Source: Zhengitettix transpicula (taxonomy: Eukaryota > Arthropoda > Insecta > Orthoptera > Tetrigidae). From it: a stretch of DNA of 64,000 nt. Location: NCBI GenBank assembly GCA_037074705.1, contig JAYJMR010000060.1, positions 62,001 through 126,000 on the forward strand, in the 5' to 3' direction. Positions 51,510 to 62,340 of this stretch are shown here, one piece after another. The notes under the pieces are model-generated. The model had not been told where the DNA came from and ran no database searches. It saw only the letters and a program-made list of their open reading frames with translations. Made by a program: the position numbers and the translations under genes. Position 1 is the stretch's first letter; each line of letters begins with the position of its first letter.

Positions 51510-54500
51510 ATGGCCCTACTTCTATTTCCGATAAAGAAAAATATTTCGAAAAGTTTTATACGTATCTGAATTCTGATTTCATAACAAATTTAAACAGTTT
51601 CGCTACTTTTGGACGATTTTTTTAAAAAATTAAAAATATTTTTCAACGTCTAACTGATGAGTTATAAAAATATTTACCGTATTGTTCAGTGTAAATTTAT
51701 GTGATGCAAAATATATCGATATCGTGTACACTGTTAAAATATCTAACTGATATCACGCTAATACAGTACAGATTCTGCATATACATTGTGATTCGGCTTG
51801 TTGTAACCTCTATTCTTGGAGTATCGTCAGAATTACCCATTACATCTCAAAACAATAGAGACATATAAATAAAACATACTTTATTTTATTCAAAATTACA
51901 TTTGAAACGAAAATTCCGAGCTTTTTAGCCACATCATACAAATACTTTTTAAGAAAATGGCTCTACTTCTAATCCTGAAAAAGAGAAATATTTCGAAAAG
52001 TTTTATTCGTATTAGAATTCTGATTTCATAAAAAATTTACGCATTTCCTTTACATTTAAACGAATTTATTGTGAAAACTTTAAATATTTTTGAACTTCTT
52101 ACTGATGAATACCAAAATTATTTAGCGTATTGTTCTGTGTAAATTTATGTGATTCAAAATATATTGATATTTTGTACACTGTTAACATATCCAACAGATA
52201 TCTCGCTAATAAAGTACAGATTCTGCATATACATTGCGATTCGGCTGTTTGTAACCTCTATGCTTAGGGTAGCGTAACAATTACGCATTACATCGCAAAA
52301 CAGTAGAGATATCTAAAAAAAACATACTTTATTTTATTCAAAATTACATTTGAAACGAAAATTCCGAGCTTTTTAGCCACATCATACAAATACTTTTTAA
52401 GAAAATGGCTCTACTTCTAATCCTAAAAAAGAGAAATATTTCGAAAAGTTTTATTCGTATTAGAATTCTGATTTCATAAAAAATTTACGCATTTCCTTTA
52501 CATTTAAACGAATTTATTGTGAAAACTTTAAATATTTTTTAACTTCTTACTGATGAATAACAATATTATTTAGCGTATTGTTGTGTGTAAATTTATGTGA
52601 TTCAAAATATATTGATATCTTGTACACTGTTAACATATCTAACAGATATCTCGCTAATAATGTACAGATTCTGCAAATACATTGCGATTCGGCTGTTTGT
52701 AACCTCTATGCTTAGGGTAGCGTAACAATTACGCATTACATCGCAAAACAGTAGAGACATATAAAAAAAAAACTTTATTTTATTCTAAATTACATTTTAA
52801 ACGAACATTCCGAGCGTATTAGCCACATCATACAAATACTTTTTAAGAAAATGGCTCTACTTCTATTTCCGGTAAAGAAAAATATTACGAAAAGTTTTAC
52901 TCGTAAAAGGATTCTGATTACATAAAAAATTTACTCAATTTCGCTACATTAGGACGATTTTTTTCAGACAATTTAAAATATTTTTCAACGTCTAACTGAT
53001 GAATAACAAAAATGTTTTCCGTATTGTTCCGTGTAAATTTAAGTGATTATAAATAGATCGATATCTTGTACTTTGTTAAAATATATAAGAGTTATCTCGA
53101 TAATACAGTACAGATTCTGCATATACATTGTGATTCGGCTTGTTGTAACCTCTATTCTTGGAGTATCGTCAGAATTACCCATTACATCGCGAAACAGTAG
53201 AGACATATAAAAAAAACATACTTTATTTTATTCAAAATTACATTTGAAACGAACATTCCGAGCATTTTAGCCACATCATACAAATACTGTTTAAGAAAAT
53301 GGCTCTACTTCTTTATCCTGAAAAAGAGAAATGTTTCGAAAAGTTTTATTCGTATTAGAATTCTGATTTCATAAAAAATATACGCATTTCCATTACATTA
53401 AGACGAATTTATTGTGTAAACTTTAAATATTTTTTAACTTCTTACTGATGAATAACAATATTATTTAGCGTATTGTTGTGTGTAAATTTATGTGATTCAA
53501 AATATATTGATATTTTGTACACTGTTAACATATCCAACAGATATCTCGCTAATAAAGTACAGATTCTGCATATACATTGCGATTCGGCTGTTTGTAACCT
53601 CTATGCTTAGGGTAGCGTAACAATTACGCATTACATCGCAAAACAGTAGAGACATATAAAAAAAACATACTTTATTTTATTCAAAATTACATTTGAAACG
53701 AAAATTCCGAGCTTTTTAGCCACATCATACAAATACTTTTTAAGAAAATGGCTCTACTTCTAATCCTGAAAAAGAGAAATATTTCGAAAAGTTTTATTCG
53801 TATTAGAATTCTGATTTCATAAAAAATTTACGCATTTCCTTTACATTTAAACGAATTTATTGTGAAAACTTTAAATATTTTTGAACTTCTTACTGATGAA
53901 TACCAAAATTATTTAGCGTATTGTTCTGTGTAAATTTATGTGATTCAAAATATATTGATATTTTGTACACTGTTAACATATCCAACAGATATCTCGCTAA
54001 TAAAGTACAGATTCTGCATATACATTGCGATTCGGCTGTTTGTAACCTCTATGCTTAGGGTAGCGTAACAATTACGCATTACATCGCAAAACAGTAGAGA
54101 TATCTAAAAAAAAAAAACTTTATTTTATTCAAAATTACATTTGAAACGAAAATTCCAAGCGTATTAGCCACATCATACAAATACTTTTTAAGAAAATGGC
54201 TCTACTTCTATTTCCGGTAAAGAAAAATATTACGAAAAGTTTTATTCGTAAAAGGATTCTGATTACATAAAAAATTTACTCAATTTCGCTACATTAGGAC
54301 GATTTTTTTCAGACAATTTAAAATATTTTTCAACGTCTAACTGATGAATAACAAAAATGTTTTCCGTATTGTTCCGTGTAAATTTAAGTGATTATAAATA
54401 TATCGATATCTTGTACTTTGTTAAAATATATAACAGTTATCTCGATAATACAGTACAGATTCTGCATATACATTGTGATTCGGCTTGTTGTAACCTCTAT

Positions 54501-54643
54501 TCTTGGAGTATCGTCAGAATTACCCATTACATCGCGAAACAGTAGAGACATATAAAAAAAACATACTTTATTTTATTCAAAATTACATTTTAAACAAACA
54601 TTCCGAGCGTATTAGCCACATCATACAAATACTTTTTAAGAAA
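51510..54643 (+). repeat. Mosaic: Pa-Q-Q-Pb*-Qc-Q-Pb*
   Basis: Landmarks at 51510 Pa, 51957 Q, 52405 Q, 52851 Pb*, 53299 Qc-like, 53748 Q and 54196 Pb*. The Q at 52405 turns into the AACAATATTATT/TTGTTGTGTG form in its right half, and so does the monomer at 53299. Tails repeatedly show GGCTGTTTGTAACC and GCGTAACAATT. No regular period holds across the block; distances of 3 and 4 monomers both occur (52851 to 54196, 51957 to 53748). It links the 6-mer to the second 9-mer. Confidence 0.8.
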
Positions 54644-57600
54644 ATGGCTCTACTTCTAATCTTGGAAAAGAGAAATATTTCGAAAAGTTTTATTCGTATT
54701 AGAATTCTGATTTCATAAAAAATTTACGCATTTCCATTACATTAAGACGAATTTATTGTGAAAACTTTAAATATTTTTGAACTTCTTACTGATGAATACC
54801 AAAATTATTTAGCGTATTGTTCTGTGTAAATTTATGTGATTCAAAATATATTGATATTTTGTACACTGTTAACATATCTAACAGATATCTCGCTAATAAA
54901 GTACAGATTCTGCATATACATTGCGATTCGGCTGTTTGTAACCTCTATGCTTAGGGTAGCGTAACAATTACGCATTACATCGCAAAACAGTAGAGACATA
55001 TAAAAAAAAAAACTTTATTTTATTCTAAATTACATTTTAAACGAACATTCCGAGCGTATTAGCCACATCATACGAATACTTTTTACGAAAATGGCCCTAC
55101 TTCTATTTCCGATAAAGAAAAATATTTCGAAAAATTTTATACGTATCTGAATTCTGATTTCATAACAAATTTAAACAGTTTCGCTACTTTTGGACGATTT
55201 TTTTAAAAAATTAAAAATATTTTTCAACGTCTAACTGATGAGTTATAAAAATATTTACCGTATTGTTCAGTGTAAATTTATGTAATGCAAAATATATCGA
55301 TATCTTGTACACTGTTAAAATATCTAACTGATATCACGCTAATACAGTACAGATTCTGCATATACATTGTGATTCGGCTTGTTGTAACCTCTATTCTTGG
55401 AGTATCGTCAGAATTACCCATTACATCGCAAAACAATAGAGACATATAAATAAAACATACTTTATTTTATTCAAAATTACATTTGAAACGAAAATTCCGA
55501 GCTTTTTAGCCACATCATACAAATACTTTTTAAGAAAATGGCTCTACTTCTAATCCTGGAAAAGAGAAATATTTCGAAAAGTTTTATTCGTATTAGAATT
55601 CTGATTTCATAAAAAATTTACGCATTTCCTTTACATTTAAACGAATTTATTGTGAAAACTTTAAATATTTTTGAACTTCTTACTGATGAATACCAAAATT
55701 ATTTAGCGTATTGTTCTGTGTAAATTTATGTGATTCAAAATATATTGATATTTTGTACACTGTTAACATATCTAACAGATATCTCGCTAATAAAGTACAG
55801 ATTCTGCATATACATTGCGATTCGGCTGTTTGTAACCTCTATGCTTAGGGTAGCGTAACAATTACGCATTACATCGCAAAACAGTAGAGATATCTAAAAA
55901 AAACATACTTTATTTTATTCTAAATTACATTTTAAACAAACATTCCGAGCGTATTAGCCACATCATACAAATACTTTTTAAGAAAATGGCTCTACTTCTA
56001 TTTCCGGTAAAGAAAAATATTACGAAAAGTTTTATTCGTAAAAGGATTCTGATTACATAAAAAATTTACTCAATTTCGCTACATTTGGACGATTTTTTTC
56101 AGACAATTTAAAATATTTTTCAACGTCTAACTGATGAATAACAAAAATGTTTTCCGTATTGTTCCGTGTAAATTTAAGTGATTATAAATATATCGATATC
56201 TTGTACTTTGTTAAAATATATAACAGTTATCTCGATAATACAGTACAGATTCTGCATATACATTGTGATTCGGCTTGTTGTAACCTCTATTCTTGGAGTA
56301 TCGTCAGAATTACGCATTACATCGCAAAACAGTAGAGACATATAAATAAAACATACTTTATTTTATTCAAAATTACATTTGATACGAACATTCCGAGCTT
56401 TTCAGCCACATCATACGAATACTTTTTACGAAAATGGCCCTACTTCTATTTCCGATAAAGAAAAATATTTCGAAAAGTTTTATACGTATCTGAATTCTGA
56501 TTTCATAACAAATTTAAACAGTTTCGCTACTTTTGGACGATTTTTTTAAAAAACTAAAAATATTTTTCAACGTCTAACTGATGAGTTATAAAAATATTTA
56601 CCGTATTGTTCAGTGTAAATTTATGTGATGCAAAATATATCGATATCTTGTACACTGTTAAAATATCTAACTGATATCACGCTAATACAGTACAGATTCT
56701 GCATATACATTGTGATTCGGCTTGTTGTAACCTCTATTCTTGGAGTATCGTCAGAATTACCCATTACATCGCAAAACAATAGAGACATATAAATAAAACA
56801 TACTTTATTTTATTCAAAATTACATTTGAAACGAAAATTCCGAGCTTTTTAGCCACATCATACAAATACTTTTTAAGAAAATGGCTCTACTTCTAATCCT
56901 GAAAAAGAGAAATATTTCGAAAAGTTTTATTCGTATTAGAATTCTGATTTCATAAAAAATTTACGCATTTCCTTTACTTTTAAACGAATTTATTGTGAAA
57001 ACTTTAAATATTTTTGAACTTCTTACTGATGAATACCAAAATTATTTAGCGTATTGTTCTGTGTAAATTTATGTGATTCAAAATATATTGATATTTTGTA
57101 CACTGTTAACATATCTAACAGATATCTCGCTAATAAAGTACAGATTCTGCATATACATTGCGATTCGGCTGTATGTAACCTCTATGCTTAGGGTAGCGTA
57201 ACAATTACGCATTACATCGCAAAACAGTAGAGACATATAAAAAAAACATACTTTATTTTATTCAAAATTACATTTTAAACAAACATTACGAGCTTTTCAG
57301 CCACATCATACGAATACTTTTAAAAAAAATGGCTCTACTTCAGTTTCCGATAAAGAAAAATATTTCAAAAAGTTTTATACGTATCAGAATTCTGATTTCA
57401 TAACAAATTTAAACAGTTTCGCTACATTTGGACGATTTTATTAAAAAATTTAAAATATTTTTAAACGTCTAACTGATGAGTAATAAAAATAATTATCGTA
57501 TTGTTCCGTGTAAATTTATGTGATTCAAAATATATCGATATCTTGTACACTGTTAAAATATCTAACTGATATCTCGCTAATACAGTACAGATTCTGCATA

Positions 57601-58670
57601 TAAATTGTGATTCGGCTATTTGTAACCTCTATTCTTGGAGTATCGTCAGAATTACGCATTACATCGCAAAACAGTAGAGACATATAAATAAAACATACTT
57701 TATTTTATTCAAAATTACATTTGAAACGAACATTCCGAGCTTTTCAGCCACATCATACGAATACTTTTTACGAAAATGGCCCTACTTCTATTTCCGATAA
57801 AGAAAAATATTTCGAAAAGTTTTATACGTATCTGAATTCTGATTTCATAACAAATTTAAACAGTTTCGCTAATTTTGGACGATTTTTGTAAAAAATTAAA
57901 AATATTTTTCAACGTCTAAATGATGAGTTATAAAAATATTTACCGTATTGTTCAGTGTAAATTTATGTGATGCAAAATATATCGATATCTTGTACACTGT
58001 TAAAATATCTAACTGATATCACGCTAATACAGTACAGATTCTGCATATACATTGTGATTCGGCTTGTTGTAACCTCTATTCTTGGAGTATCGTCAGAATT
58101 ACCCATTACATCGCAAAACAATAGAGACATATAAATAAAACATACTTTATTTTATTCAAAATTACATTCGAAACGAAAATTCCGAGCTTTTTAGCCACAT
58201 CATACAAATACTTTTTAAGAAAATGGCTCTACTTCTAATCCTGAAAAAGAGAAATATTTCGAAAAGTTTTATTCGTATTAGAATTCTGATTTCATAAAAA
58301 ATTTACGCATTTCCTTTACATTTAAACGAATTTATTGTGAAAACTTTAAATATTTTTGAACTTCTTACTGATGAATACCAAAATTATTTAGCGTATTGTT
58401 CTGTGTAAATTTATGTGATTCAAAATATATTGATATTTTGTACACTGTTAACATATCTAACAGATATCTCGCTAATAAAGTACAGATTCTGCATATACAT
58501 TGCGATTCGGCTGTTTGTAACCTCTATGCTTAGGGTAGCGTAACAATTACGCATTACATCGCAAAACAGTAGAGATATCTAAAAAAAACATACTTTATTT
58601 TATTCAAAATTACATTTTAAACAAACATTCCGAGCGTATTAGCCACATCATACAAATACTTTTTAAGAAA
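54644..58670 (+). repeat. Second 9-mer HOR (~4025 bp), copy 1
   Basis: Landmarks at 54644 Q, 55091 Pa, 55538 Q, 55986 Pb*, 56434 Pa, 56881 Q, 57329 Pa variant, 57776 Pa and 58223 Q. The order differs from the 9-mer at 4.6-14 kb. Marks are CTAATCTTGGAAAAGAG at 54644, AATCCTGGAAAAGAG at 55538, TTGATACGAACATTC before 56434, and CTTCAGTTTCCG with AATAATTATCG in the monomer at 57329. All recur 4024-4027 bp later. In the Pa monomers the box has become TTTCGCTACTTTTGG or TTTCGCTAATTTTGG. Confidence 0.93.
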
Positions 58671-61600
58671 ATGGCTCTTCTTCTAATCTTGGAAAAGAGA
58701 AATATTTCGAAAAGTTTTATTCGTATTAGGATTCTGATTTCATAAAAAATTTACGCATTTCCATTACATTAAGACGAATTTATTGTGAAAACTTTAAATA
58801 TTTTTGAACTTCTTACTGATGAATACCAAAATTATTTAGCGTATTGTTCTGTGTAAATTTATGTGATTCAAAATATATTGATATTTTGTACACTGTTAAC
58901 ATATCTAACAGATATCTCGCTAATAAAGTACAGATTCTGCATATACATTGCGATTCGGCTGTTTGTAACCTCTATGCTTAGGGTAGCGTAACAATTACGC
59001 ATTACATCGCAAAACAGTAGAGACATATAAAAAAAAAACTTTATTTTATTCTAAATTACATTTTAAACGAACATTCCGAGCGTATTAGCCACATCATACG
59101 AATACTTTTTACGAAAATGGCCCTACTTCTATTTCCGATAAAGAAAAATATTTCGAAAAATTTTATACGTATCTGAATTCTGATTTCATAACAAATTTAA
59201 ACAGTTTCGCTACTTTTGGACGATTATTTTAAAAAATTAAAAATATTTTTCAACGTCTAACTGATGAGTTATAAAAATATTTACCGTATTGTTCAGTGTA
59301 AATTTATGTAATGCAAAATATATCGATATCTTGAACACTGTTAAAATATCTAACTGATATCACGCTAATACAGTACAGATTCTGCATATACATTGTGATT
59401 CGGCTTGTTGTAACCTCTATTCTTGGAGTATCGTCAGAATTACCCATTACATCGCAAAACAATAGAGACATATAAATAAAACATACTTTATTTTATTCAA
59501 AATTACATTTGAAACGAAAATTCCGAGCTTTTTAGCCACATCATACAAATACTTTTTAAGAAAATGGCTCTACTTCTAATCCTGGAAAAGAGAAATATTT
59601 CGAAAAGTTTTATTCGTATTAGAATTCTGATTTCATAAAAAATTTACGCATTTCCTTTACATTTAAACGAATTTATTGTGAAAACTTTAAATATTTTTGA
59701 ACTTCTTACTGATGAATACCAAAATTATTTAGCGTATTGTTCTGTGTAAATTTATGTGATTCAAAATATATTGATATTTTGTACACTGTTAACATATCTA
59801 ACAGATATCTCGCTAATAAAGTACAGATTCTGCATATACATTGCGATTCGGCTGTTTGTAACCTCTATGCTTAGGGTAGCGTAACAATTACGCATTACAT
59901 CGCAAAACAGTAGAGACATATAAAAAAAAAACTTTATTTTATTCTAAATTACATTTTAAACGAACATTCCGAGCGTATTAGCCACATCATACAAATACTT
60001 TTTAAGAAAATGGGTCTACTTCTATTTCCGGTAAAGAAAAATATTACGAAAAGTTTTATTCGTAAAAGGATTCTGATTACATAAAAAATTTACTCAATTT
60101 CGCTACATTAGGACGATTTTTTTCAGACAATTTAAAATATTTTTCAACGTCTAACTGATGAATAACAAAAATGTTTTCCGTATTGTTCCGTGTAAATTTA
60201 AGTGATTATAAATATATCGATATCTTGTACTTTGTTAAAATATATAACAGTTATCTCGATAATACAGTACAGATTCTGCATATACATTGTGATTCGGCTT
60301 GTTGTAACCTCTATTCTTGGAGTATCGTCAGAATTACGCATTACATCGCAAAACAGTAGAGACATATAAATAAAACATACTTTATTTTATTCAAAATTAC
60401 ATTTGATACGAACATTCCGAGCTTTTCAGCCACATCATACGAATACTTTTTACGAAAATGGCCCTACTTCTATTTCCGATAAAGAAAAATATTTCGAAAA
60501 GTTTTATACGTATCTGAATTCTGATTTCATAACAAATTTAAACAGTTTCGCTACTTTTGGACGATTTTTTTAAAAAACTAAAAATATTTTTCAACGTCTA
60601 ACTGATGAGTTATAAAAATATTTACCGTATTGTTCAGTGTAAATTTATGTGATGCAAAATATATCGATATCTTGTACACTGTTAAAATATCTAACTGATA
60701 TCACGCTAATACAGTACAGATTCTGCATATACATTGTGATTCGGCTTGTTGTAACCTCTATTCTTGGAGTATCGTCAGAATTACCCATTACATCGCAAAA
60801 CAATAGAGACATATAAATAAAACATACTTTATTTTATTCAAAATTACATTTGAAACGAAAATTCCGAGCTTTTTAGCCACATCATACAAATACTTTTTAA
60901 GAAAATGGCTCTACTTCTAATCCTGAAAAAGAGAAATATTTCGAAAAGTTTTATTCGTATTAGAATTCTGATTTCATAAAAAATTTACGCATTTCCTTTA
61001 CATTTAAACGAATTTATTGTGAAAACTTTAAATATTTTTGAACTTCTTACTGATGAATACCAAAATTATTTAGCGTATTGTTCTGTGTAAATTTATGTGA
61101 TTCAAAATATATTGATATTTTGTACACTGTTAACATATCTAACAGATATCTCGCTAATAAAGTACAGATTCTGCATATACATTGCGATTCGGCTGTATGT
61201 AACCTCTATGCTTAGGGTAGCGTAACAATTACGCATTACATCGCAAAACAGTAGAGAAATCTAAAAAAAACATACTTTATTTTATTCAAAATTACATTTT
61301 AAACAAACATTACGAGCTTTTCAGCCACATCATACGAATACTTTTAAAAAAAATGGCTCTACTTCAGTTTCCGATAAAGAAAAATATTTCAAAAAGTTTT
61401 ATACGTATCAGAATTCTGATTTCATAACAAATTTAAACAGTTTCGCTACATTTGGACGATTTTATTAAAAAATTTAAAATATTTTTAAACGTCTAACTGA
61501 TGAGTAATAAAAATAATTATCGTATTGTTCCGACTAAATTAATGTGATTCAAAATATATCGATATCTTGTACACTGTTAAAATATCTAACTGATATCTCG

Positions 61601-62340
61601 CTAATACAGTACAGATTCTGCATATAAATTGTGATTCGGCTATTTGTAACCTCTATTCTTGGAGTATCGTCAGAATTACGCATTACATCGCAAAACAGTA
61701 GAGACATATAAATAAAACATACTTTATTTTATTCAAAATTACATTTGAAACAAACATTCCGAGCTTTTCAGCCACATCATACGAATACTTTTTACGAAAA
61801 TGGCCCTACTTCTATTTCCGATAAAGAAAAATATTTCGAAAAGTTTTATACGTATCTGAATTCTGATTTCATAACAAATTTAAACGGTTTCGCTAATTTT
61901 GGACGATTTTTTTAAAAAATTAAAAATATTTTTCAACGTCTAAATGATGAGTTATAAAAATATTTACCGTATTGTTCAGTGTAAATTTATGTGATGCAAA
62001 ATATATCGATATCTTGTACACTGTTAAAATATCTAACTGATATCACGCTAATACAGTACAGATTCTGCATATACATTGTGATTCGGCTTGTTGTAACCTC
62101 TATTCTTGGAGTATCGTCAGAATTACCCATTACATCGCAAAACAATAGAGACATATAAATAAAACATACTTTATTTTATTCAAAATTACATTTGAAACGA
62201 AAATTACGAGCTTTTTAGCCACATCATACAAATACTTTTTAAGAAAATGGCTCTACTTCTAATCCTGAAAAAGAGAAATATTTCGAAAAGTTTTATTCGT
62301 ATTAGAATTCTGATTTCATAAAAAATTTACGCATTTCCAT
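58671..62340 (+). repeat. Second 9-mer HOR, copy 2 (incomplete at right)
   Basis: Landmarks at 58671 Q, 59117 Pa, 59564 Q, 60010 Pb*, 60458 Pa, 60905 Q, 61353 Pa variant, 61800 Pa and 62247 Q, each a partner of copy 1. Private changes include ATTAGGATTCTG at 58731, TGGGTCTAC at 60010, and CCGACTAAATTAATG near 61529. The last Q departs near 62337 (TTCCATTAC for TTCCTTTAC, then ATATCTTG for ATATTTTG), where the array returns to the 6-mer family. Confidence 0.92.
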
